Origin: Lachnospiraceae bacterium
Lineage (GTDB): Bacteria; Bacillota; Clostridia; Lachnospirales; Lachnospiraceae
Length of the DNA: 34,385 nt
Assembly: GCA_011959805.1 (NCBI GenBank)
Contig: BLMC01000027.1
Span: forward strand, 1 to 34,385
Direction: 5' to 3'
Part shown: positions 8,847 to 16,725 of the stretch, piece after piece
Position numbering within the stretch: the stretch's first letter is position 1
Layout of the letters: every line of letters starts with the position of its first letter
Position numbers and translations under genes: made by a program
The notes under the pieces: model-generated
Databases searched by the model: none
Seen by the model: the letters and a program-made list of their open reading frames with translations, nothing else
Told to the model about the DNA's origin: nothing

Positions 8847-9292
8847 ATTAAATGTGAGTAAATATGCTCAAAAGTCTAAAATCCAAAGTATAGTTTGTGC
8901 TGACTTCATAGCAGAAAAAGTTGCAAAAATAAAATCTTCATCAGGTAAAACAATCTAACAGGACAAAGATGTAGAAATCTGTAGGTGCAACTAGTCAATG
9001 GTTAAGTCCCAAAAACTAAGGGCAAAACAAAAATCTAGGAAAGGAAAAGCGAATTAGATGAAAATCCACAAAATTAAATAAAAAATGATTGTGGATACGT
9101 ACCGATAATAGCTTTGTCGGGAATTTACGACTGTGGAGTGTACAATGAGCTCTGTGAATACATCAGAACTTATAAGTAGTTGAACTTAAACCAAAGCGTA
9201 CACATCGAAACAGTAACTACAAATCGTGAGATTGTAGCGAATCATCTAGCATATACACTTTTGTATATGTTTTCAGTAGCAGAATGAGAACT
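8847..9292 (+). ncRNA. candidate structured insert/leader before third chemoreceptor
   Basis: By comparison with the second receptor, about 446 bp lie between the leader (ending AAAATC) and the start codon (ATGTTAAAG). The stretch has no long frame. It contains several hairpins: ATCCACAA (9064-9071) with TTGTGGAT (9089-9096); CCGATAA (9102-9108) with TTGTCGG (9114-9120), one G-T; CTACAAATC (9217-9225), GTGA tetraloop, GATTGTAG (9230-9237), one bulged A; and CATATAC (9250-9256) with GTATATG (9263-9269). The GTGA loop is of the GNRA class, common in structured RNAs. It could be a self-splicing intron, a long regulatory leader, or decayed DNA. I could not identify the conserved group I or group II core. 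Confidence 0.4.
9082..9108 (+). promoter_or_regulatory. possible sigma-D (flagellar sigma-28) promoter of third chemoreceptor
   Basis: AAAA (9082-9085), 15 bp, ACCGATAA (9101-9108), compared with the consensus TAAA-N15-GCCGATAA. There is one mismatch in each element and exact spacing. Chemoreceptor genes are classic members of this regulon. It would give a leader of about 175 nt. Its -10 overlaps one of the hairpins listed for the insert. Confidence 0.45.
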
Positions 9293-11002
9293 ATGTTAAA
9301 GAAACTGAACAACCTACAAATCAGGGACCGGCTTATTAAAGCCTTTATTATGATCGCCTGTATGTTGGCTACTGTCTCGGCTGTCATATTAATTACAATG
9401 ATCGTAATGTCTCGTCTCTACGCATCCGCAATTGTTGATTATGGGTTTGCACAAGGAGATGTTGGAAGAGCGATGGCACAATTTGCTGATGCCCGCTCCG
9501 CAATGCGCGGCATTATTGGCTATGATGACCAAAATGCCATCAAGACATTATTGAACAATCGCAAAACCTATAAGGAAAATTTTACAAAAGAATTTGAAAA
9601 TCTCGAATCCCGTATGGTTACAGCGGAAACCAAGAAACTATACAGCGATATAAACACATTACTTGTGGATTATTGGAAACTAGAGGAGTCCATTATTCTT
9701 CAAGGGTCGGGTGTCGACTTATCACAATCTAAACTCGCACAGCAAAAAGCAGTAAATGAGTTGATGCCCATATACAACGAAATCTATGACAAACTGACAC
9801 AAATTATGGAGACCAAAGTTGATATGGGTGAGAATGTTTCTACGACGCTCACAATTGTTGTTATCATACTTACAATCATTATCATCATTGTTATTACGAT
9901 TTCTATTATCTTTGCAATTTCTCTTGGCCGAGGCATTGCAAACAGCATTGCATCCCCGATTGACCAAATCAAGGCGCGTCTTGATATCTTTGCAAAGGGA
10001 GATCTCTCGTCGCCGTTCCCGACTGTTGAGACAAAAGACGAACTTGCTGATATGGTTAATGTTACCATTAATATGGCTGCATCTTTACAGTTTATTATCC
10101 ATGATGTAGCGCAGGTACTTGACCAGATGGCAAACGCAAACTTTGCAGTTATCAGCAAAGACAGAAGCAGATATGTCGGTGAATTTGAAGGAATTTTGAC
10201 CGCAATGAGACTGCTAAAAAGACAGATGGCTGAAACCATACATGCAGTAACTGAAGCTTCTAATCAAGTGGCTGCAGGTGCAAGCAACCTAGCAGACGCT
10301 TCTCAAAGCTTAGCAGAAGGCGCCACTGACCAAGCAGGCGCTGTTGAACAAATGCAAGCAACTATCACAACTATATCCGACGATATTCGTGCAACAGCAG
10401 CAAATGCAGGCGATTCTTACAATCAAGCACGTACTTATGCGGATGAAGCAGAACGCAGTCACAGAGAAATGAAGGCAATGATGGAAGCAATGTCACGCAT
10501 CAACGATGCCTCTCAAAAAGTAGGAAATATTATCTCCGAAATTGAAGATATTGCCTCTCAGACAAATCTACTTTCCTTAAATGCTTCTATCGAAGCAGCA
10601 AGAGCTGGAGAAGCTGGAAGAGGTTTCGCCGTTGTAGCAGACCAAATTCGCCAGTTAGCAGAACAAAGTGCCAAATCTGCCGCTGAGACAAGAAATTTAA
10701 TCGAAACTTCGCTGAGTGCAATCGCCGACGGAAGCAAAACCGCGGATATTGTCAATGTCTCTATTGACCGTGTTGTAGAAGGCATCGAATTGATTGCCAG
10801 CTCCTCCAAAGCGATCAGTGAAACAGCAACCGAACAAGCAGAGGCAATGAAACAGACAGAACTTGGCGTGAACCAAATTTCCGAGGTTGTACAGTCAAAT
10901 TCCGCGACAGCACAGGAAGCTTCTGCAACAAGTGAAGAACTTTCCGCACAGGCAATGACTCTCGATTCTTTAATCAGTAAATTTACTTTGCCAACGGACT
11001 AA
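9293..11002 (+). CDS. methyl-accepting chemotaxis protein, paralogue of the 6572-8281 receptor
   Basis: A chemoreceptor of 569 residues with TM1, a short helical sensor, TM2 at about 184-209, HAMP and the signalling domain, in the same arrangement as its neighbour. I chose the ATG at 9293 because it gives the same N-terminus ([14 protein letters not shown]) and the same length as the paralogue. An in-frame ATG at 9284 adds three residues. Neither has a visible Shine-Dalgarno, which is odd because the leader copy carries a good one at 8818-8825, far upstream. The signalling half is nearly identical to the paralogue, while the sensor has diverged (for example [16 protein letters not shown] against [16 protein letters not shown]). 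The coding frame is intact, which argues for function. Confidence 0.93.
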   Translation: MLKKLNNLQIRDRLIKAFIMIACMLATVSAVILITMIVMSRLYASAIVDYGFAQGDVGRAMAQFADARSAMRGIIGYDDQNAIKTLLNNRKTYKENFTKEFENLESRMVTAETKKLYSDINTLLVDYWKLEESIILQGSGVDLSQSKLAQQKAVNELMPIYNEIYDKLTQIMETKVDMGENVSTTLTIVVIILTIIIIIVITISIIFAISLGRGIANSIASPIDQIKARLDIFAKGDLSSPFPTVETKDELADMVNVTINMAASLQFIIHDVAQVLDQMANANFAVISKDRSRYVGEFEGILTAMRLLKRQMAETIHAVTEASNQVAAGASNLADASQSLAEGATDQAGAVEQMQATITTISDDIRATAANAGDSYNQARTYADEAERSHREMKAMMEAMSRINDASQKVGNIISEIEDIASQTNLLSLNASIEAARAGEAGRGFAVVADQIRQLAEQSAKSAAETRNLIETSLSAIADGSKTADIVNVSIDRVVEGIELIASSSKAISETATEQAEAMKQTELGVNQISEVVQSNSATAQEASATSEELSAQAMTLDSLISKFTLPTD

Positions 11003-11027
11003 TACAAACTACATATCTCTACTTATC

Positions 11028-11071
11028 ATACACGGGCACCTGTCAGCTTTATCTGACAGGTGCCCGTGTGT
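11028..11071. terminator. strong bidirectional hairpin between chemoreceptor and pyrC
   Basis: ACACGGGCACCTGTCAG (11030-11046) and CTGACAGGTGCCCGTGT (11053-11069) form a perfect 17-bp stem with a 6-nt loop. It sits between convergent genes. T-rich sequence follows only after about 10 nt on the plus strand (CTCTTTTTAT), and none follows on the minus strand. It probably ends the chemoreceptor transcript. Confidence 0.7.
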
Positions 11072-11104
11072 AAAACCTCTTTTTATAATCTCTTTTTATC
11101 TTTT

Positions 11105-12415
11105 TCACGAACTTTTCAAATTATCTTCTTGCATATACACTATTTTGCCATCTACAATCGTATATTTCACTACTCCTTGAAGTGTCTGCCCTACAAAAGG
11201 AGAATTGGACGACTTAGAAGCAAATTCCTTGACTGTCCATGAAGCATTTATATCAAATATTACAAGGTCAGCTGATGCTCCTTCTGATAATGTTCCAGCC
11301 ATAAGATGATACAGACGTGCAGGTGCTGTAGACATTCTTTCTATCAGTGTATCCACAGACAATTGACCTGTATCAACTAAGTTTGTAATCCCAAGTGCCA
11401 GTGCAGTCTCAAGACCAATAATGCCACTTGGTGCCTCTGTGATTGGTTTTGCTTTCTCTTCTGTGCTATGTGGCGCATGGTCTGTGGCAATAATGTCAAT
11501 TGTACCATCTTTTAATCCTTCAATCACCGCAAGTCTGTCTGCTTCCTCGCGAAGCGGCGGATTCATCTTTGCAAGTGTTCCATACTGAAGAACTGCTTCC
11601 TGAGTCAAACTAAAATGATGTGGGGTTGCCTCCGCATGAATATTGTCAAATCCCTGTTCTGCTGCCTTTCTCTTTGCTTCTCGAACCAGCGCAACACCCT
11701 CCTTGGTACTAATATGTTGAATATTTAAGCTGGCATTTGTTTCCAAAGCCAGTTGCAGGTCACGCGCAATCATAGAAATTTCAGCTTCTCGCGAAGAACC
11801 GCCAATCTTATAATATTCTGCTATCTTGCCTGCATTCACTCCATTCTCTTGTATAAATTTTGGATTTTCTTCATGCAAGCTGATTGGAACCTTTAGCGCT
11901 GCCACTTTTTTAAAAGCGCTCTTTGTCAGCGTTGCATCCATAATAGGCTTCCCGTCATCTGTAAAACCAACCGCTCCCTGACCGAAAAGCAACTCCATGT
12001 CGGTCAATTCCTCTCCAGCCATTCCTTTTGTCACTGTAGCACAAGTATAAATTTTTAAGTCTGTTTCTTTTCCTTTTTGCAAGACATAAGTCAACGTCTC
12101 TACATTATCCACGACAGGATTTGTATTTGCCATAAGTACAACACTAGTAAATCCACCTCGAAGTGCCGCTTTTGCTCCTGTCTTAATATCTTCTTTGTAA
12201 GAGAATCCTGGGTCGCGGAAATGTACGTGCACATCCACAAGCCCTGGTGCCACAATACAACCTAATGCGTCAATTATCTGGCATGAGTTGACTTCTTCCA
12301 ATGCGCAACTCTCGTCTATAATCTTTTCAATTTTCCCATCTTTTATCAAAACAGATGCCTGTTTTTTTATTCCATTTGCTGGGTCAACTACTGTACCGTT
12401 TTTTATCAAAATCAT
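11105..12415 (-). CDS. pyrC: dihydroorotase
   Basis: This enzyme interconverts N-carbamoyl-L-aspartate and dihydroorotate, the third step of de novo pyrimidine synthesis, in the cytoplasm. The 436-residue chain is a full-length type I amidohydrolase barrel. Zinc ligands H63 and H65 are in DVHVHFRDPG; further landmarks are the HAEATPHHF segment and the late ATDHAPHS motif with the catalytic Asp. A purine-rich GAGAGGGAAAAGAGAG precedes the ATG. It lies 60 nt downstream of the PrcB-like lipoprotein gene on the same strand. The other pyrimidine genes in the window (pyrK, pyrD) are about 17 kb away, so the pathway is not one operon here. Confidence 0.96.
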   Translation of the reverse strand: MILIKNGTVVDPANGIKKQASVLIKDGKIEKIIDESCALEEVNSCQIIDALGCIVAPGLVDVHVHFRDPGFSYKEDIKTGAKAALRGGFTSVVLMANTNPVVDNVETLTYVLQKGKETDLKIYTCATVTKGMAGEELTDMELLFGQGAVGFTDDGKPIMDATLTKSAFKKVAALKVPISLHEENPKFIQENGVNAGKIAEYYKIGGSSREAEISMIARDLQLALETNASLNIQHISTKEGVALVREAKRKAAEQGFDNIHAEATPHHFSLTQEAVLQYGTLAKMNPPLREEADRLAVIEGLKDGTIDIIATDHAPHSTEEKAKPITEAPSGIIGLETALALGITNLVDTGQLSVDTLIERMSTAPARLYHLMAGTLSEGASADLVIFDINASWTVKEFASKSSNSPFVGQTLQGVVKYTIVDGKIVYMQEDNLKSS

Positions 12416-12475
12416 CTCTCTTTTCCCTCTCTTTAAAACGTATTGTATCTCAATATTTTATCCTATATCATTTTG

Positions 12476-12910
12476 TTACTTAAATTCAATCGCCTTATCT
12501 GCAATATTTTCTGTTTTTACGACAACATAAGGTCGTGTTGGTGTATTTGTCACATTCTCTGCCTTTCCAGGTCCGATCAGTGTCGTATCAAATACCAGCG
12601 ATTCCTCTGTCTCATAGAACGCATTCACGCTAATACTATATCCGCCGCTTGGCTGCTCACCATATCCCACAGCAATATAAAGCTCCTCCCCGAGCGTATA
12701 GCTAATTTGAAATGGCTGTGCAGACTTTTCCGCAATAATTTCTTTGAGGGAATCTGGCTGTTGGTCTTCCCCAATTACCGTAAATTCAATATCTTTCAGT
12801 TTATCCGCCTCCGTACTCTCACCGGCACAGCCCGCAAGGCACAACAACATCATTAAACACACTGCCACAAATATGGCAAGTCTTCTCTTCTTTTTTCCCA
12901 ATTTGTCCAT
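12476..12910 (-). CDS. lipoprotein with PrcB-like domain
   Basis: A 144-residue predicted lipoprotein. The N-terminus has a Lys/Arg-rich head, a hydrophobic stretch and the lipobox LAGC (signal peptidase II cleavage before the Cys), so it should be anchored on the outer face of the membrane. The remainder resembles the PrcB C-terminal domain, seen mainly in GYGEQPSGGYSI and the following beta-strands with conserved Pro residues. PrcB in Treponema is part of a protease complex; in Firmicutes the role of such small proteins is unknown. TAGGAGG gives a strong ribosome site. It diverges from the acyltransferase gene and precedes pyrC. The domain call is from pattern and is moderately sure. Confidence 0.75.
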   Translation of the reverse strand: MDKLGKKKRRLAIFVAVCLMMLLCLAGCAGESTEADKLKDIEFTVIGEDQQPDSLKEIIAEKSAQPFQISYTLGEELYIAVGYGEQPSGGYSISVNAFYETEESLVFDTTLIGPGKAENVTNTPTRPYVVVKTENIADKAIEFK

Positions 12911-12977
12911 TCTGCCTCCTAAAGATTATATTATATCTATATTTATGCTATTTTCGGGGAAGATATACTTTAAAAAC

Positions 12978-13006
12978 TTGATTTTAACTGCGATAATGTA
13001 TAGAAT
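12978..13006 (+). promoter_or_regulatory. promoter of acyltransferase gene
   Basis: TTGATT (12978-12983), 17 bp, TAGAAT (13001-13006). A reasonable sigma-A-type promoter about 65 nt upstream of the expected translation start. Confidence 0.5.
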
Positions 13007-13077
13007 AGAATGGAATATAAATTTTTAATTATAGGAAAGCGTGTCTGATAATGCGCTGAGAAAGGTATGGTACTTTT

Positions 13078-13812
13078 ATGATTCGATTAATACTTGTTGC
13101 AGGTTTTGTCATTCTCTTTCTAATACTAAGTACGCCAATTATGTTGGTAGAATGGTTAATTGGCAAACACCACCCAGAAATTAAAAGTCGGTCTAGTCTA
13201 GCAATTGTAAACTGGGCATTTCGGGGAGTTCGCTTTCTTTCTGGTACAAAAGTAGAGTATATTGGAGAAGAAAATATCCCAACTGATACGCCAGTCCTCT
13301 ACATTGGCAACCATAGAAGCTTCTTTGATGTAGTGTTGACTTATATTCGTGTACCGCGCCCTACTGGTTATATCGCTAAGAAAAGTATGGAAAAAATACC
13401 ACTATTAAATATTTGGATGCGCAATCTTCACTGTTTATTTCTTGACCGTGAAAATATCAAGGCAGGTATGCAGACAATCCTTGCTGCCATCGACCTAATG
13501 AAAAATGGCAAATCTATTTGCATCTTTCCTGAAGGTACTAGAAACAAGGAGGAAGGCTCGCTGCTTCCCTTTCATGAAGGCAGCTTTAAGATTGCGGCGA
13601 AGGCGGACTGCCCCATTGTTCCCATGACCATCAACAACAGTGCTGCTGTCTTTGAAAACCAATTTCCATGGATTAGAAAAGCGCATGTGATTATTGAATA
13701 CGGCAAACCAATCTATATCAAGGAGTTACCCAAAGAACAGCAGAAAAAGTTGGCACCTTATATGCAAAATATTATCTTGGAAACCTACAACAAAAATCAA
13801 GAATGGATTTAA
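13078..13812 (+). CDS. plsC: 1-acyl-sn-glycerol-3-phosphate acyltransferase (PlsC family)
   Basis: This enzyme acylates lysophosphatidic acid to phosphatidic acid at the membrane in phospholipid synthesis. The 244-residue chain starts with a hydrophobic membrane segment (residues 3-27). Family motifs are all present: the catalytic NHRSFFD (H79 to D84), the substrate-binding FPEGTRN at about 150-156, and a late hydrophobic VPM-type block (CPIVPMTINNS). The ribosome site is modest (AAAGG, about 12 nt upstream). It is a single gene between the divergent lipoprotein gene and the convergent murF. Paralogues of this family are common, so the exact acyl acceptor is not certain. Confidence 0.9.
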   Translation: MIRLILVAGFVILFLILSTPIMLVEWLIGKHHPEIKSRSSLAIVNWAFRGVRFLSGTKVEYIGEENIPTDTPVLYIGNHRSFFDVVLTYIRVPRPTGYIAKKSMEKIPLLNIWMRNLHCLFLDRENIKAGMQTILAAIDLMKNGKSICIFPEGTRNKEEGSLLPFHEGSFKIAAKADCPIVPMTINNSAAVFENQFPWIRKAHVIIEYGKPIYIKELPKEQQKKLAPYMQNIILETYNKNQEWI

Positions 13813-13838
13813 TTCATCACACTAAAAACCAATTTATA

Positions 13839-15236
13839 TTATGAGAGTCGTGTGATAATCTCCTCAAAATGCATTCCGTGAGATGCCTTGACAAGCACGA
13901 AATCACCTTCTTGAATTATGCTGTCCAACTCAGAAAACAATGCTTTTTTATCTACAAAATACAAACACTTTGTATTTTCTGGCGCTACACTTTGTGCGCC
14001 TTCATACATGTTCTTACAAAGTTCTCCAACACAGATTAGCACATCAAGTCCTTTTTGCACCGCGTAAATACCCACTTCGCGGTGCAGTGCTGCCTCCTCA
14101 ATACCAAGCTCGAACATATCTCCTAATATCGCAACTTTCCGCCTTTTTTTATCGGCAAAATATGTCGTACTAAGTAAGTCAATGGCTGCTTTTGTTGAGA
14201 CCGGATTGGCATTATAACAGTCATCAATCAATGTAAAACGGCTCGTATGCATCACATGGCTTCTACCGTCCACTGCCTTCACCTCTCGAATTCCACATTG
14301 AATTTGTGTTGGCGTCAAACCAAAATACGCTCCAATTGCGGCCGCAGCAAGTGCATCGTACAGCATATGTTCCCCAGGAAGTGGTATCTCTACCGGAAAT
14401 GCCATCTTATCAATATGAATCTGTGCTACGCTACCGTTGAGTCCTCGATTCTCATACGCATCTGCATAGACTCCATAATTGCTTGCACTGCCAAAAAATA
14501 TTGGTATACTACCTTTTACTTCGCGAACTGTAATGAGCTTATCATCATCTCCGTTCAAGAAAATTCCGGCGCCTTCTTGCATAAAGTCAAAAATTTCTGA
14601 CTTCGCCCTAAGAATTCCTTCCCTCGTTCCAAGATTCTCCAAATGACACTGTCCAATATTGGTAATCAGACATACATCAGGTTTTGCAATCTGGCTTAGC
14701 CTATGCATCTCTCCAAAGTTACTGATACCCATCTCAAGCACTGCAATCTCACAATCTTGACATATGCGAAGAACTGTAAGTGGCAGTCCAATCTCATTGT
14801 TATAATTGCCCTCTGTCTTTAGAACTTGGAATTTTTGCGATAGAACGCTGGCGACAAACTCCTTCGTGCTAGTCTTTCCAACGCTGCCTGTAATTCCTAC
14901 TACCTTCGCTTGTATTTGTCCTCTGTAATACTCTGCCAACTCTCGAAGCGCCCGAAAACTGTCCTCCACAACAATATATGGTCCTTTCGGGTGTGCTGGT
15001 GGCTGCTCACATATTACTCCCAATGCTCCTGCATCAAATACATTGTCGATAAAGCTATGCCCATCCACATGTTCCCCGCGCGTTGCAATAAAAATATCGC
15101 CTGCGCCAACTTTCCTAGAATCAAGAAACACTCCTTTTGCTTCGACAGTATTGACATCAATATGACTTGACAACGCTTCTGTATTAAGAATGCCTTTTAC
15201 TGCTTCTGCAATCTTTTTTAATGTCATATTTTTCAT
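13839..15236 (-). CDS. murF: UDP-N-acetylmuramoyl-tripeptide--D-alanyl-D-alanine ligase
   Basis: This enzyme adds D-Ala-D-Ala to the UDP-MurNAc-tripeptide, the last cytoplasmic step of peptidoglycan precursor synthesis. Visible parts of the Mur ligase fold are the N-terminal substrate domain (VFLDSRKVGAGDIFIATRG), the ATP P-loop GITGSVGKTSTKE, the central ENLGTREGILRAKSEIF segment, and the C-terminal domain with DDCYNANPVSTKAAI. The ATG at 15236 gives 465 residues with GGGAGAG upstream. A TTG at 15257 would add seven residues overlapping that ribosome site. It follows ddl by 52 nt on the same strand, so the maker of D-Ala-D-Ala and the enzyme that uses it are co-expressed. Confidence 0.96.
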   Translation of the reverse strand: MKNMTLKKIAEAVKGILNTEALSSHIDVNTVEAKGVFLDSRKVGAGDIFIATRGEHVDGHSFIDNVFDAGALGVICEQPPAHPKGPYIVVEDSFRALRELAEYYRGQIQAKVVGITGSVGKTSTKEFVASVLSQKFQVLKTEGNYNNEIGLPLTVLRICQDCEIAVLEMGISNFGEMHRLSQIAKPDVCLITNIGQCHLENLGTREGILRAKSEIFDFMQEGAGIFLNGDDDKLITVREVKGSIPIFFGSASNYGVYADAYENRGLNGSVAQIHIDKMAFPVEIPLPGEHMLYDALAAAAIGAYFGLTPTQIQCGIREVKAVDGRSHVMHTSRFTLIDDCYNANPVSTKAAIDLLSTTYFADKKRRKVAILGDMFELGIEEAALHREVGIYAVQKGLDVLICVGELCKNMYEGAQSVAPENTKCLYFVDKKALFSELDSIIQEGDFVLVKASHGMHFEEIITRLS

Positions 15237-15288
15237 GACAATCTCTCCCTCTCCCAAAATTTACCTTCGCGGCCACTTCACCTTACTG

Positions 15289-16326
15289 TCACACATACTT
15301 TTGTAAAGAACTGTCGATAATCCGCTGACACAAATCCGCAAAATCCATACCTACTGCCGCTGCTTCCTGTGGAAGCAGAGACGTCGGTGTCATGCCAGGC
15401 AACGTATTTGCTTCTAAGCAGTAAAACTGATATTCATTATCCATACGAAAATCCATACGCGCATATGTTTTTAGACGAAGCGCTCGATATACTGATTCTG
15501 CACAAGACTGCATTGCTTTTGTCACATTTGCGTCTAATTCTGCCGGGCAAGTTTCCACGGTACTACCTGCTTGATATTTATTTTTATAGTCATAAAAACC
15601 AACCTTTGGAGCAATTTCAATAACAGGCAATGCTTCTCCATCAATCACCCCAATAGAAAACTCTCTTCCATCTATGTACTGTTCAATCAATACTCTGTCC
15701 TCAAATGCAAATGCCTGTTCCAATGCAAAATCCAGCTGTTGTCTATCATCTGCGCGATAAACTCCTACACTTGAGCCACCGCAATTTACTTTTACTATAC
15801 AAGGAAAAATATTCCATGCATTTATAATCTGCGTCTCTTTATTGCATACTGTTATCCATTTTGGAGTAGGTATCCGATATTTATGAAAAAGTTCTTTCGA
15901 GATTGCCTTATCCATAGCGAGTGCACTAGAAATATAATCTGTTCCGGTATATTTGATATCCAGAAGATCAAACATTGCTTGAATCTTTCCATCCTCGCCA
16001 TTCTGTCCATGAAGCGCCAAAAATACAATATCTGCCTGCCGGCAGATGTCAATCACATGTGGTCCAATCGCACATTCTGGATGCTCTCTTCGCAGTGCCT
16101 TTATCACACTGATATCTGGATTATTTTCCGAGATGCTGCCAAAGTTTTCACTCCAGTCTTTGTTCAAATCAAATAGGTTCTCAACCTCCTGTTCATATCC
16201 CAGATACATATCCAGAAGGACTGTCTGGTGCCCTTTTTGTCTAAGTGCATGATAAATCATGGAACCTGTCACTAAAGATACATCTCGTTCTGTGCTGGTT
16301 CCTCCTGCCAAAATAACAATTTTCAT
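15289..16326 (-). CDS. ddl: D-alanine--D-alanine ligase
   Basis: This enzyme makes the D-Ala-D-Ala dipeptide for peptidoglycan with ATP. The 345-residue chain has the ATP-grasp layout: N-terminal GGTSTERDVSLVTG, the central FLALHGQNGEDGKIQ block, the lid region CIVKVNCGGSSVGVYR, and the C-terminal MRLKTYARMDFR-like and EANTLPGMTPTSLLP metal- and substrate-binding motifs. AGGAGAGGAATGG precedes the ATG. The product feeds MurF, encoded just downstream. The motif LKTYARMDF has Tyr-Ala where many Ddl proteins have Gly-Tyr-Ala/Ser; the rest looks catalytically complete. The promoter with an inverted repeat at 16532-16560 is probably its regulatory region. Confidence 0.95.
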   Translation of the reverse strand: MKIVILAGGTSTERDVSLVTGSMIYHALRQKGHQTVLLDMYLGYEQEVENLFDLNKDWSENFGSISENNPDISVIKALRREHPECAIGPHVIDICRQADIVFLALHGQNGEDGKIQAMFDLLDIKYTGTDYISSALAMDKAISKELFHKYRIPTPKWITVCNKETQIINAWNIFPCIVKVNCGGSSVGVYRADDRQQLDFALEQAFAFEDRVLIEQYIDGREFSIGVIDGEALPVIEIAPKVGFYDYKNKYQAGSTVETCPAELDANVTKAMQSCAESVYRALRLKTYARMDFRMDNEYQFYCLEANTLPGMTPTSLLPQEAAAVGMDFADLCQRIIDSSLQKYV

Positions 16327-16725
16327 AATAATTCGACCATTCCTCTCCTAATCGCTCAATTACGCACAACCTGCTGTATATCTCTCTAATATATGTACAA
16401 AGGTCTCTGTCTGTGCCGTCTTTCCAAAAATATGTGCTAGAACTTTCTAAAGAGGACAAACAGCGACCAAAACAATTTGCAGTACATTTCTGCTGTGCAT
16501 TATCGTAGGGCAGTAATCCCTTACTGTTCTTATTCTACACGCATTTACTTCACAAGTAAAGCTACTAAAACAAAATCTATTGCGAGGATATTCTTCTGTA
16601 TTACTGTTCACGCTTTATCTGATTTAGCGCAATTACCTTTACAAAGGCATAAACAGCAACAATTTTGTACACAAATTGAGAAAAGACTTTGATTTAATAC
16701 ACAACTTTCATCCTTAGTTGGACAA
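16327..16725. other. 399-bp intergenic region upstream of ddl
   Basis: No credible gene on either strand. It holds the candidate ddl promoter and an inverted repeat (16532-16560), leaving about 205 nt of untranslated leader before ddl. I see no recognised riboswitch or T-box in it. Confidence 0.5.
16532..16560 (-). promoter_or_regulatory. candidate ddl promoter overlapped by an inverted repeat
   Basis: On the minus strand TTTACT (16560-16555), 17 bp, TAGAAT (16537-16532). The -35 lies inside the perfect inverted repeat TTTACTT-CAC-AAGTAAA (16544-16560), which would place a bound repressor across the promoter. Regulator unknown. Confidence 0.45.

Noticed and set aside
8835..8960. A 40-codon plus frame in the insert, with a FlgM-like feel (FIAEKVAKIKSS)
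   Set aside because: No ATG, stop codons both sides, and a short resemblance only. In AT-rich DNA it is not significant, although a decayed gene cannot be excluded.
8847..9292. Group II intron or c-di-GMP riboswitch in the insert
   Set aside because: No domain V sequence and no GEMM core (such as the ACGCAAAG block) could be found, so neither is claimed by name.
12443..12856. 137-codon plus frame opposite the PrcB-like lipoprotein gene
   Set aside because: The minus-strand gene has a lipobox, a strong ribosome site and a family pattern; the plus frame has none of these.
16477..16692. 71-codon plus frame between ddl and the amidohydrolase gene
   Set aside because: No ribosome site, no family pattern, and it covers the candidate ddl promoter.
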